From positions 9,558,001 to 9,622,000 of the forward strand of contig NC_084921.1 of NCBI RefSeq assembly GCF_958298935.1: a stretch of DNA of 64,000 nucleotides. Reading direction: 5' to 3'. A program made the translations under genes and the position numbers. This stretch comes from Phragmites australis. Its lineage: Eukaryota > Streptophyta > Magnoliopsida > Poales > Poaceae. This document shows, in pieces, positions 1 to 12,600 of this stretch; the stretch's first letter is position 1; each line of letters begins with the position of its first letter. Below the pieces are notes generated by a model that saw only the letters and a program-made list of their open reading frames with translations, was not told the origin of the DNA and searched no databases.

Positions 1-1712
1 ATAAATAAACCCTCACTCATCCATGGATAGACCACTCCTTCCTTAACTCTCTTAACTGCAATATCTTCCTCCGCTCCACCAAACCCACCCAAGAAGCTTG
101 ATAGGGAATGAACATCCACTTGTGACCCCAATGCACCTTCATAGGAGAGAATGCCTCGAGCCAATCCATACCAAGAATTAGATCATAACTCTTTAATGGT
201 AAATTTTTAGAGTAAAGTGAATTTTGTAGGTGTGAATATACTAATCAGTATGGACAAGTTCAGAAGTACATATAAGAATATCCTCATTTGCTACATGTAC
301 TTGCATTGGTTGAGTGATAGCAGAAATACCTTGCAATTGAGAAGCTATTGCTGCACTGAGAAAGGAATGAGAGCTACCTGAGTCAATCAATATGAGAATA
401 GGTTGGTGCTGAATATGACCATGGAGTTTCATGGTTCTTGGAGCATTCTATCTAGTGTAAGCAGCATCTGACAGAGCCATGAAAAGTTATTCTTTAGGAG
501 AAGTGGGTATGGGATCATTTGATTGATCAAACTCGTCCTCTTGGAATAAATCCCACACTTCATGCAAAACATGCAATTTCATAGTGGGACCACACTTGTG
601 CTCACGATTCCATCATTCACCACACTTATGGCAAAGGCCCTTGGTATGTCGATATGCTCGCAGTGAGGCCATTTTATCCTTAGTTACTGCTGCTCGCGCT
701 GCTTCAGTATCTTTTTTGTCATCAGCATTCGCTGATAGTTTAGGCACCTGTGGCACCAGAGGAAGAGGAAGAGGTTGTGGTCCTATGGCGCTTGGCTTGG
801 ACCACGAGAACTCCTGTTTGCGATAATCTCTTTTGCGTGTAGAGTCCGCCACTTCTTCCTGCAATGCAGCAAGCACAAAAGCATAATCAAGGTCTCATGG
901 ACGTTGAATCAAAATAGTAGCTCTAGTGTCCTCTTTTATACCATCCATAAACCTCATTGTGTAATAACGTGGGTCAGTGATCGACTCATATGCATTGAGT
1001 TGATCAATCAGTTTAGAGAATTGTTCCACATATTCATGAATTGACCCTGTTTGTCTAATGTGAAATAGCTGACGAATGAGTAGATCATGTTGATCTCTAC
1101 CAAAGCGATCATGAACTAACATGCAAAATTGGTGCCAGTTTAATTGCCTAATGCGGCGCTCAATTGATTGCAACTAACGAGCAGTTGCGCCTAAAAAGTG
1201 CATGGTCGCCACTTTGATCCATATATCAGGGGGGGGGCACTATATAGATCAAAGTAATCATCACTCCTAGATTGCAACAATTTTGGTGTCGAGCCATCAA
1301 ATTTAGGGAAATGCAGTTTGGGCAATTTGTTCGAGAAATCGTGGCTAGATGAGTAATGACGAACAACCAGCCAACTAGTGACATGAAATCCCAGAACATG
1401 ATCATCAAGAACAAGTGGTTGAGAGTGGTGAGATTCATGCGTACCTGTGACCGGGAGATGAGAAAGGGTGGTGACACACCCAGACCTACGCTCCTTGTGG
1501 TGTGTGTCGCAGCGGTGCCCGCTGGGGCCGATGACCATTTGCTCGGCAGGTGAGGCAGCCGCAGCCGTCTCCGGTGTTATGAGAAGACCCAGCGAAGGAT
1601 AATCTTGCTCAAGCAACACCCGATCGAGGTGCTTGCGGATCACTGCAATCTCCATCTTTAGATCACCCACGGTGGCATCCATTTGAGGCTTCCAGAGACC
1701 GATGGACCCCAC
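1..1712 (-). mobile_element. Ty3/Gypsy retrotransposon, degenerate gag and protease
   Basis: Reading right to left, the fragments follow Gypsy order. The leader and N-terminal gag reading is at 1712-1191, the retrotransposon gag core at 1173-895 (with a WHQFCMLVHDRFG-like stretch). The first half of a CCHC zinc knuckle (CHKCGE) ends near 613. A retropepsin active site with DSGSSHSFL lies around 380-340. The frame changes between these pieces and stops separate them, so no gag-pol polyprotein can be made here. Reverse transcriptase and integrase would lie left of position 1. Family assignment rests on the DSGSS protease motif and the gag core; a Copia element would not show this order. Clade is undetermined. 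Confidence 0.85.
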
Positions 1713-1889
1713 TGTTCATCCAATTGTTTGAACCGTTCTTCGTGCTTCAAATTGGACTCCGCCAATTGCTTCTCGACGGCTTGCTTCAGACTCTTCATCT
1801 CATTGAGCAGGAGCTTCATGCTTGGATCCATGGTGTCTAGCTTTCGCTAAAAACGAGTGAAGTGGTTGTGGGACTCCAGAGTGCACTAG

Positions 1890-1909
1890 ATCGGTGTCTC
1901 TGATACTGG
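1890..1909 (-). other. Primer-binding site of the Gypsy element
   Basis: On the minus strand the bases just inside the LTR read CCAGTATCAGAGACACC. This resembles the TGGTATCAGAGC primer-binding site complementary to initiator-methionine tRNA. Its position between the LTR end at 1911 and gag at 1712 is right for minus-strand priming. Confidence 0.6.
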
Positions 1910-1910
1910 T

Positions 1911-2502
1911 TGTTAGCACCCCCGATCAATCGGAATCACACAGCAAGATCAGGAAGTAGAAGGAGATCAAGATAGTATTAATCAGAGCAGGTTTCGAGTT
2001 CAATAGGAGGAGGAGGTTGGAGAAGAAGAAAGAGTTGGCAATTCTGTTACCGCTTGCCCGTCTCAACCAATCAACGCCAGCTATATCGCGCCCAGCTACT
2101 CACGCACGCCAACCCCTTGCTCATCACTCGGGCCTGCTATGCCGCACACATTGCACAACCATTCTAACCCACTTACACGGTAGTTGGGTTGCAAGACCCG
2201 TTTTCCGCACGTGCTGTCTGATGCTCAATCTTCTCCCGCTTCTTGTCCCGTTTGCCTTCAGTTGGCGGCTGCTGGACAGCAGCGCTGATACAGTGGTGTG
2301 CACTAGGCTGCAAAAGGAAGTCACAAACCAACAGCACAACGCCTATCCACACCTTCACATGCGTTCGTAATCACAACTCACAAGACATGTCTAGGTGACA
2401 GTGACATGGAAAAGATCCATCTACACCCTATATTCCAATGGGTTTCTATGGTGTATATACAAGTTAAACAATATTAGAAACACATCAGAGAAGCAGAGAA
2501 CA
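1911..2502 (-). repeat. 5' LTR of the Gypsy element (outer end approximate)
   Basis: The LTR begins on the plus strand with TGTTAGCACC at 1911, directly beside the primer-binding site, and probably ends with an AACA at 2502 (another candidate is 2470), giving TGTT...AACA termini. No second LTR is in the window, so the outer boundary cannot be fixed by alignment. The LTR ends about 430 bp beyond the stop codon of the J-protein gene, close to that gene's probable 3' UTR. Confidence 0.55.
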
Positions 2503-2932
2503 TGAGCCAAAACGAATCCATGCCCAACTTAAAATAGAACTAGCTTGCTTATTTTTGTTTGTTTGTAAATATTTACATTGGACCAGAAAGGATTCAGAAG
2601 AAGCAACATAGTTGAGTCTCTTTTACATACAGCCGGGCAGCCACCTACTCAAAAACTACCATGGCCATGGATCTTGGTCAGCATCCAGCAGCCACTCCCC
2701 AGGAGGTGCTGTTTTTCAATCCTTACAGATGCAGCCGCTACAGCTACTACTGCTACATTACTTACTAAGCGTATCTGATATAGGGTTGCTGCAGAGTTTT
2801 CCACAGGCCAGCTCATCTCGAGTACACGACTTAATACCTAATCATACCCACCCAACCATGTAGTCGGTTTTGGTTCAGATGCTAAACAGGAGAATTATAG
2901 CATTGCAAGGGTTACTTTCACAATTATTCTGC

Positions 2933-5054
2933 TCATGATGATTCGGCCCTTCTCCGCATCCGAGCTCCCCAGGATAGGTTCTCTTCTGAATCCTTCATCA
3001 TGCTCCTCCTCTTCAGCTCCGCAACTTGGTCTTCCCAAGATCTTCTCCAGCCAGATTTATCTTCCTGGTCCTGTGGTTACATAGCTAGCAAGTTAGTGAG
3101 GGAACTGCAAACAAGCTTGACAGAGTTGGAACTTGGATAATAGAATAACAAAAGATGGTTGACACTTGAAAATCATCATGGACATTGTCAACTTAAAAAT
3201 TTCCACGTAATTAATGGTTCTCCATTGGGAGTTGGCATAACCCATAAGAACAGGAAGATAAGCTTACTTCTGCAGTTTTCAGCCTTCCGCGTAAGGCACC
3301 ACTTTTCAAATTGTTGGTCAGATAATCTTATGCATGACATACATGAAAGTGACTTCTCCCAGTTCTTCTGAATGTTGCTATTTGTTCATTATCCATGCCT
3401 TATTTGTGCATTTCTTGTACTAGGGAAAATTCCTAGCCATTCCCTATTCATATGTATGTTGCATAAGGGTGAATTGATGTTCATTTGTTATATTCATGTA
3501 TGTCAAAGAATGGTGAATTTCCACTTGCTCCTTGGTATATTAATTTTTTCAGCATAAAATTTTATCAATCTTTCAAGCATCAAGAAAAGTTAAAGGCAAA
3601 CTCAAACACTCAATATTCATAGCTAGTAGTAAACCACAAGAGCTGTTCTAAAAAACCAGCTCTGATGAAGCCTTAGTTCATCAGTTGATCAGTCAGCCAT
3701 CTTAAGTCGGGCTGAATCCACAAATAACTGTCATGCCAAGACATGAAAATTATATGTTTGCGAGTGTTCAAAATTGCATAGGCTAAAGAGTCAATCAAGC
3801 TAAAGCCTGCCCAAAATTTGGCGTTGTAGCTCGGCCAAACAGGACCTTATTAAATACAACACGAGCATCAATGCAAAAGCCATGCTTTAACAAACTCATT
3901 AATCAGCATTAACCAAGGCCACCTAGATTGTACAGTAGTATTTCACTCAGGATGCAGATGTGCTAACTCCTATGAACGAAATAACATCGAATCAAGGAAA
4001 TTGTTTTTCCAAATGATATAGTCAAAGCACCAAGAGGATCCAGATCCTACAACCCAGAAGAACAGATGAGTCCTCACAGGTAGAGATCAAAGATCTGAAC
4101 TTTGCAAACACCCTGAGTTGAAATCCCAACGAATTCCAAGTCAAGAAATTTTTGCCGACCGTTCATTCTCCATCAAGTCCAGTAAATTCGCTACGCGCAC
4201 CAATTCAGCAGACTTCGATTGATGCGGCAATGGATTTCAGTGCCTACAGAGGTAGCTTCCTATCCAATTCAGGAGCTAAAACTTAAAGTGGAAGAGGAGA
4301 TTTGCTCTAGGAAATTTTAGGATTTCCTTAAATCAAATTTGTACTAAATCCTAGGTATTTAGATCCTAAAACCACCTTTCGAAACAGGCCTTAAAGTGGC
4401 CCAAGATCCCAGCTTTAACCCAATAACCCACAAATCAAGAGTGATCCTAGCTAACGATTGCACCTTTAGCAGTTGGAGAATCATGCAATGCAGCAGTTGA
4501 TGGCAAGGCATGGAAAATACCACGAGAAGCCAAGAGGTGGAGGCTGGAGCAAGTGAGAAAGGGAGGAGACAAGCTAGAGCAGACCAGTGACCCACCTGGT
4601 GGTGGTAGGCGCGGGCGGAACGGGACGCGGAGAAGGCGAGGCGGCAGATGCCACAGGCGAGGGCGCGGTCGTAGCTGGCGCGGCGGCTCGGGTCGGAGAG
4701 CGTCTCGTAGGCCTCCTGCACCTCCATGAAGCGGCGCGTGTTCTCCGCCGCCGCGCCCGGCGGGGACACGTCCGGGTGGTACTTGAGCGCCATCCGCCTG
4801 TACGCGGCCCGGACCTCATCGGGGCTCCCCTCCGACGAGATCCCGAGCAGGTCGTAGAACGTCGGCGGCGTCTGCTGCTCCTCCGTGCGCACCCCGCCGG
4901 CGTCCTCCCGTCGGACGCCCCGCGCCAGCAGGCGCAGCGCCGAAGGCCGAGAGCCAGGAGCGGCCCACGGGCGCCGTCGGAACGCGACGCGGCTGGCGCC
5001 CATGGGGTGGGCGGTGGGGACGGCGGCCGTGGGGGAGGTGGCGAGGTGGGGCAT
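2933..5054 (-). CDS. Chloroplast J-domain co-chaperone (DnaJ20-like, DJC type)
   Basis: Two exons, 5054-4596 and 3070-2933, joined across a 1,525-bp phase-0 intron (donor CAG|GTGGGT, acceptor CACAG|GACCAG), give 198 residues. Residues ~1-60 are Ala/Arg/Ser-rich like a plastid transit peptide. A J domain follows (FYDLLGI..., HPD in YHPDVSPPG, then FMEVQEAYETLSDPSRRASYD). The tail encoded by exon 2 contains WEDQVAELKRRS and ends SWGARMRRRAESS, a signature of small plant plastid J proteins. Such proteins stimulate the ATPase of stromal Hsp70 and can hand clients to it; the Arabidopsis relative J20 works with DXS. The client here is unknown. The ATG chosen is the first of the long GC-rich exon. 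Probable 3' UTR runs to ~2540. Confidence 0.9.
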
Positions 5055-8000
5055 GTGGGGTGTGGCTTCTTGGCTCGCTCGCTCTTGGATTTGTTTTGAT
5101 GGGTGCGCTTCGGTTTACGCAGGTATTGCCTATTAATATGGAGTATTAAATGGTACTTACGATGAAATCGGACGTGACAAAAAATTAAACGAGGAAAAGA
5201 GGGAGACTGTGTCTAGTGCAAAACAAGTACGCTCAAAATCGTCTTGGGTATATACTTTCGTATTTATTTATTAGTTATACAAAACTTTCTAAAAATGTAT
5301 TATAGAAGATATATTAGACCATCTTCAACAGAAACTCTAAAAATTCACATCCTATAATATTGTTACAATATTCTCTAACATTATTATAGCATAAATTATT
5401 TTTTTCATCTCCAACCGACATCATATTTCCTACCTTTCGTTACTTTCCTCCTCCCCGAACCTATGTACATACTCAGTGCACAGTAATGAGGCATGCTACG
5501 GTAGGTACCAAATTTGCGGCTCCTTCATCCCGGTCGTATTACTGTAGCTGCGAAAAAGTACATTTGGAGTTTCTGTTGGAGAGGGATACGGTGTGGAGGA
5601 AGAGGTATTTTACTGTAGCAGAAAGAAAAGGTACGAACACTACCTCTATTAGAGTTGACGTTAGAGAATTATTTTTAGCATGTGTTTCTTGCATTCTCTG
5701 TCATCTAAAAAATAACTATAGATATTATGCACGGGAAGTAACCTTAGAAAGGAATGCAAGTCCAGTAATAGACAAAACTGTTCACTACAGTTTTTTCTCA
5801 AATCCCATGGAATTGCACTGCATTTACATGTTTATGTTAAATTCACATAAAACTCTTGCATTTGAAACAAGTACTGTTTCCCCCTTTTCTTTGGTGGAGC
5901 AAGCAACCAATATTTGCGTTATAGATTGGTCGTTCGCCGATGTCAACCAGAGCTTCCGTTTCTTTTCTGAGAAAAAAAAAACCTCATGGTTTATGTTACT
6001 TCACTCAGTTTCTTTTTCTTCATTTCTTGTGAAATTTGAAACTGTGCTATACCACTGTGCACAACTCAATAGTAACTACAGTATATCATTGATAACCACA
6101 TAATTCATTGGTGTCCTCAAATCACGGCGTGCATGTGTTTGTTGTCCGGTCTGATGGAGTCCTGCACTGCTATTCGCGCGAAACAGAACAAAATAGACGT
6201 GCAGTTTTCAAAACTCACTGCAATATGCATATACTTTACCATATTCTTAGCGCTGTTTTTTTTTACCGATTCTTTGCTCTGGTTTTATAACACGTGAGAT
6301 AAGGATCATGATTGTTCCTTGGAGTATCCGGTTTGTTTGGTTACGCAACATACCGCTGACCCAATATACAATGCAGTACGCCGATCATGCGCCATTGGAC
6401 ACTAATTTTTTATTTAACTAAGCAAGCTGCCAAAATTAAAAAAACAAGCTAGCCTATTTTTTTCTCCAGAATAGCAATGTCAGACTGTCATAAGAAAAAG
6501 AAAAGAAAAACCTAGCTAGCAGCCTAGCACCAATGCACCACGCATATTATTTTGGACTGTGAGACATCGAAGCAACTAATGTAAGAAGAGAAACCTCCCC
6601 ATTGAATCTGCTTAGATGCATCCATGCCTTTGGATCATGTATACATCATTCACGGTTGGCCCTAGCTACCAAAAAAAGACGTACTACTCTGTATAGATTA
6701 ATCTCAATAACATCGATCTGGTGAATACTTACGGTTGAGGTGCATTATATTTCATGAAGAATTAAATAATGTAAAAGGACCGGCGAAGATGTCAACATTC
6801 AAGGATGTTATTTAGTATAAATTTTGATTTCCTTTATTAATCATGCAGTTTTATACAATTTACATACACATCGACTAGATTTGGTAGGTGAGGATTCTCG
6901 TGAAGCCGCCTCGAAAAGAAATTTGAATGCGGATCACCACATCTCTTTTCTTTTCCACTGGCCCTGCGAGCTAACTCTTTTCTTTTTCTTGAAGATGAAC
7001 ATGGAGCAACACTATTACTCCACTATGGGCATGTTAGGCAGATTTCTAACTTCAAAATTTTTTTGGAGCTAGATGTCTTTATCACTAAGAATTCGTAAAG
7101 TCAGAGTTGTAGGTATGTTGAGAATGCTTATATGAGTTATTTTATTTATATTATATATTAAAATAGATACTTAATCTACTTTATTTTAGGTAACATCTAA
7201 AAATTGTATGTGCATGCTTTATTCATATGGCATGCACACCTATTTTGCTCTGAAAATATATAAAATTGCTTGCGAGTTTGAATCATTTTTCTAAAATTTA
7301 CTTGCAATAAAATTGTTCACAAATTGTTCTCTTTTTTATTGAAAATATGTATTAGTTAGATCTAATATTGTCTTTGAATGATTCTAATTTGTTCACAAAA
7401 TTTGTTGAACACTCGATTTAAATTGTCTTAACATGTTTCTTAAATTGCTCACGGATACATTCTAATTTGCTTACAATTTTTTATAAAATTGCTTACATAA
7501 CTGCATTTAAGAGGCAGACAACCAGATGAATTTTTTATCAAATAATTTCTCTATTTTTTGCCATATATTGAAATTGATCACAGATAAATGTTACAAGTCC
7601 ATAGGTACAAAAGTTCAAAAATAAAATAAAATACTCATGTTTAGACCTTTTTTTTTTTACTAAAACTAGTTGTGCATGCTGTAAGTCTAAAATATGCTCA
7701 TACGGTTTTAAGATATATCCTTTATTTTAACCTACAAACTATAAATCTAAGGTGAAGCTAGAATAATGGAAGATAGTTTTAGAGGTGAAGCTAGGATAAT
7801 GGAAGGGAGTTACGGTTTCCATAGAAGGTCGTTATCGTTGACGGACGCTGTCAGTGTACAAAGAGTCTAGATATAGACGTGATTATATAGTAGCCAGAAA
7901 GGACAAATTATAGTAGTAATATACTCCATTTAACGTGGAGAAGGTTGGCGGTTCCTTTCATTCGTACTGAAGCAGGGAAGGTGCAATTTCGTCCATGTGA

Positions 8001-8190
8001 TAAAATAATGTGAACGGAGAGGATGTAGAGGGATTTTCGCGTAGGATAGAAGTAACCTTAGCTAATAACAAAATGAATGAAAGAAAGAAAGAAAAAAAGT
8101 CAGCCGAGCTTTTTTAGTGCTTCCCACTATATATTATCTTCTGGGAACCCCGTGTTGATATAAAAACAAGGAAGCGCATATGGTTCACTT
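5055..8190. other. Intergenic, AT-rich, no gene seen
   Basis: No reading frame here shows a recognisable domain or a plausible exon series. The stretch holds the J-protein promoter (from 5055 up), one MITE-like inverted repeat (5319-5584) and AT-rich low-complexity DNA. It ends at the probable polyadenylation region of the RS protein gene. Confidence 0.6.
5319..5584. mobile_element. MITE-like element with ~22-bp imperfect TIRs
   Basis: CCATCTTCAACAGAAACTCT at 5319-5338 is matched in inverted orientation by 5563-5584 (reverse complement CCTCTCCAACAGAAACTCC). The ATCTCCAAC-type terminus is very common in grass MITEs. No clear target duplication was found, so the superfamily is undecided. Confidence 0.55.
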
Positions 8191-8194
8191 GTAG

Positions 8195-9640
8195 CTACGA
8201 CGCAGAACACAATCTTTATTCCAGAGAGGGCATGCCATATCCACCAATTGAGCACCCAGTACCAGTATTGATCCCCTATACATGATAATGATAAAAAACA
8301 AACAGAGCAGAAAAAGAGGGAAGGAAAGGAAAGGAAACGAACTGTTCTGACTTCTCAAGATACCAGACCTGCGAAACTAAAATGCCAAGAAACTAAAACT
8401 CTCTTCCAGTTGTCCCCAAAAATAGGATGGAAAAGGTAACCTGAATGCACAACATATGGTAGGTAGGCATTTGAAGATGCAAAACTAAGAGGCTAGCATT
8501 ATTTATCACATCCATAGCACAAACTCATACCTCATTCTAAAGACAGGTGGCTATTAGAGTTAGCCGACTCCCCTCAAAACATACTCCAATGGCAATCCTC
8601 TTTGAAAAACCTGCACAGGTTTCCCAGTACGACAGCACCAATCACAGCAGGGTAAGGTGCAATCTGACAGTGCTTGCTGACTAAAGAAGCAAAAATAAAA
8701 TGAAGAAAAATAGGAAGATGCAAGGAAGGCATTTGTTTGAAGATTTGCTGCTTATCTGAGGAGCTATCAAGGCACATCACTCGAATAACGGGTTGATTGC
8801 CTCACATCAGTCACTTAAACTGGCTTCTGAGGCAGAACCCTACCCTGTCACTCAAAAAGAACAAAAGAGAAGAAAAAAAACAAACAAAAGAAAAACAATG
8901 AATGCCAGGAGATATATACATATCAATTTAGGCAGACTGGTCAAAATTAAGCAGCAGACAAGATGATAGATAAACCTACATCACAACTCCCTGTGTTTGT
9001 CAAAAGACCAGGCACAAATATTGGTTAAGCATATCGAACTTTTCGAACCATTACTGATACAAGATACACGTAGTACTAATCATATGCAACAAAAAAGTAC
9101 TTGAGGCGAACTAAGTGCATCAGAATTCAGAAGACGTTTACAGTATGCAGAGGAACATATTTAGACCATTTAACTAGCCAAAGCATTCCAGCTGAAATGT
9201 AACATAGCCTAGAAGATAAGTTGTTTACAGTCTTGTATATGGACTTTACTTGAGTAAGTGTGTACTCCATTGAATCTTCAATCAACATCCCAGATACAAG
9301 CTCCAACTCGCCATGGTATCATGAGCCTGAAATGACAAATATATGGTTGGTTTTGACCTCACTGTATGAAATCACCTTACAAGCTTCAGTGTTACAATTA
9401 GAAGTTCAAGGAGTGAATCTCCATCAGTTGAGTTGATGAGGAATAGATTTTAATATATCAGATGAACACTCCGAACAGCACTCAAGTTCTTCAAAGATCT
9501 TCATATCCTGCAAATAAAACTCCTAAATCAGAAAGGAAGATAACAAACACCAGCTCAGCATTCTGCATCATCATCAATCAAGTGATTCTGTGGTCAGCCA
9601 ACTGAATGATACAGAAGCCAAGTAAATACTGTGGTCACTA
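8195..9640 (-). other. Probable long 3' UTR of the filamin/CCCH/RRM/RS gene
   Basis: An AATAAA signal on the minus strand (TTTATT at 8215-8220) lies about 1.4 kb past the stop codon, with no gene between. Possible 3' UTR splice acceptors on the minus strand (TTTGCAG|GATATG near 9509 and TTTCAG|GCTCAT near 9330) suggest that the UTR may be spliced. The extent is inferred only from the poly(A) signal. Confidence 0.45.
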
Positions 9641-12600
9641 TCATATAGCAGACTCTCCAGTGCCCCCTAATGCGCTGTCTCTTCCAGGTCCAAGTTGCCC
9701 ATTAAGGTCAGCTACAGCAGAGCACACATCCTTCCCTTCATCATATTCCAAACCAGCTTCATGTCTAGATTTCTTATGGTTACTATTACTGTTGTTCAGA
9801 ATTTCATCTTCAGATACTGTTGAGCTCCTCTTATGAGCAACCGCAGAAGTATCCACCTTTTTATCTTCCGCTGGATCCTTTGCAGACCTTTCATCTTTGT
9901 CACCTCTATTACCTCTATGAGATCTTTCCACTGGATCCTTTACAGACCTTTCATCTTTGTCACCTCTATTACCTCTATGAGATCTTTCCACTGGATCCTT
10001 TACAGACCTTTCATCTTTGTCACCTCTATTACCTCTATGTGATCTTCTTTTATCATCCTGTATCTCGGACTTTCTGCTGTCCTTTTTATCACTGTGACGA
10101 TGCTTTCTCTCAGGAGATCTGGATCCTGAATGCCTGCTACGACGAGAAGAACGATGGTCGCGAGTTGGTGATGATTTGCTTCCCTTATGGTGTCGTGGTG
10201 ATCTTGAACCAGCCCGAGCAGACCTTGATTTTGATGGGCTTAAACTTTCTTCTCTTTGTTGCTTGGGTGACCGAGAATCAACTCTGGAGGGCTTCTTATG
10301 CCTTGGACTTTTACTTCTGCTCCTGTTTCTCCTTGAACTAGATGAATCATGATCACGCGATCGGTCGTTCTCTCTTCTTCCAGACCTGCTATACTTGTCC
10401 CTATCATCCCTATGCAATCGATCACTACCATACTTTAAGTGGCGAGATCTTGACGGTGACCGTGATCGGTGATCCCTGGAGTGTCTAACTGGGGGGGAGT
10501 AGGAGCGAGATCGCCTGCTCCTACGGTACTTGATAGGTGACCTTGACCGAGATTTTGATCTTCGAGTAGAGGGTGATGGTGATCTGGAAATCAAATAAAT
10601 TTGTCAGGCTTCAGCACACAATATGTGGGAAGGAAAAACAACCAGTCTCTTTTTTTTCTTTTCTAATTTTAAGTGAGAAGCGTCTAGAATGAAAGAATGT
10701 ATCAGGAGAAAATTCCATGCATTAATGCAGTCAAACCAAAACTCCAAAAGAAGTGACACTGCAGCAAGTTCCTACACCGAGATATCTCTCAATCTATTGC
10801 ACAAACTATACCTGATAAGGATATGCCAGAATACCAAGAGATACATAAATCATAAACACATTTATGTTAAACTTTGAAACTTCTACATGAGGTTTATTCT
10901 CTGCCTTTTACTCACTTGACTGCTATATAAATTATAAATCAGACGATTTGCCATCCCTTTTTGAACTTTCATAACTCGTGAAATGCCGAGTAGGCACAAA
11001 TTCCCCCAATTTGGGGCCTACCATAAACACATATACATAAATGGCAAAATATAAGCCAAGCAACAAAACACGTTATTGAAACTACATCTATCTATTCAGA
11101 ATAAAGCATGAGTTTTCTATTAGCATTTAGCAAACACACAATCTCATCCATATTTCTATTATCTAAAAGAGGAAAGAACATAGCAACATTCTCTTCACAA
11201 AAAAATGAATCGATGCTCTAGTCCTAACTCCCAAAGTAGATGCAAACTAGAATCAGGAGAACACAATCTTTCTGTCACCAAATACTAAAAGTACAATGAC
11301 CAGAAGTTGTTCCAGATCAAGAAAGATGTGATCATTCAAGTTACATAAAATCGTGTAAGTGTAACCTTTAACGCATGTAGAATTGAAGACGTGTAAAACA
11401 ATACCTTGACTTCCCTTTTGCATCCTTTTCTTCCACATTGTCCCCACCAAAACCCTCTGCCTTCAACTTCTTGCTTATCTCAGCAGCCCTTGCTGCTGCT
11501 GCTTCAGTGGCAGATTTCATGGTGGCCGCACGTGCAGCAGCCTGTTGGGCTGCTATTGTCTGCTGCATCAATAGCGCCTGCTGGAATTGCATCTGTTGCA
11601 ACTGAACAGCTTGCTGCATCATCATAGGCAAGTTACTATTACCCAAATTAGTTTTGGGAGGAAGAGATTTAGCCATCTCCACATTCAATGGGCGACCACC
11701 AACATCCACGTTATTGAGTTGTAATGCTTCAGTTGCTTCTTCTGGTTTGGAGTACTCTACATAAGCAATGTGCTTTGAATCTGTTATGGTACAATCAACA
11801 ACTTTACCACAGTGCCCAAATAGCTTCTTAATATGATCCACCGTAAGAAGTGGACTCAGGTTGCTAATTTGAACAATTTTCTTCAGAACATCAGCTTTAT
11901 CCATTGAGCCTACAAGGATACAATGTGCAAGTGAGTATCTAAATATGGAAAAATCACTGTTAAGTGCATGTTCCAGTTTAGAACAGCATACTTATATAAT
12001 TTCAGCTTGAACAGAAGTTAGGGTGATGGAATGTTCAGTAAGCAGCTTAAATTAAAAGAAGCAGTTTTGCAGAGCTCACAACTTAATTTGCTAGGTAGAG
12101 TTGCCATCTTAGCCAGGTAAGAAATATGTAGTTTACCATGGCATGTAAAGAAAAAGAATCATGAGCAAACAACAATAGAAGCACCAAAAAAATGTAATAT
12201 TGCAATAATGATGCTACTCAGATGATAAATCTGCAATATGATAAAAAAACAATAGGCCAGTAACTTTAGCTAGCGTGTGTCATGCAATCAACTTACTTTA
12301 GCAAATACCAAAGTTTAGGGTGAAATTTTTGGAGTTCCAGAGAGATGCTTGCATGCTTGGTAAGAGGATTAAGGCAATGAAATCTACGGCAATAAGCACA
12401 TAAACAATACAACGATCTAACCAAGCATGCTGTATGTAGCTTACAAGATTATGAATCCAACAGGCAATGGCCGAAAACAACAGCCTCAGTCAGTCACCTA
12501 CCTTTCCTGTTCCTAATTCGACACTAGATCACCTATGAAAATCAAGTAGAAAATCCCTATTAAGTTTTTGGAAGGAAGCATTACCTGAAGCCTCTCTTGT

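Noticed and set aside
1191..1712. 173-codon minus-strand frame as a host gene
   Set aside because: It is the gag leader region of the Gypsy element, continuous with the protease and zinc-knuckle remnants.
4587..5099. 170-codon plus-strand frame, Val/Arg-rich
   Set aside because: Antisense shadow of the GC-rich first exon of the J-domain gene.
5486..6103. 205-codon plus-strand open frame
   Set aside because: No recognisable domain, codon use follows AT-rich background, starts inside a MITE-like repeat, and has no plausible promoter.
9820..10341. 173-codon plus-strand frame with [13 protein letters not shown] repeats
   Set aside because: Antisense of the 60-bp repeats in the RS exon; the repeat explains the open frame.
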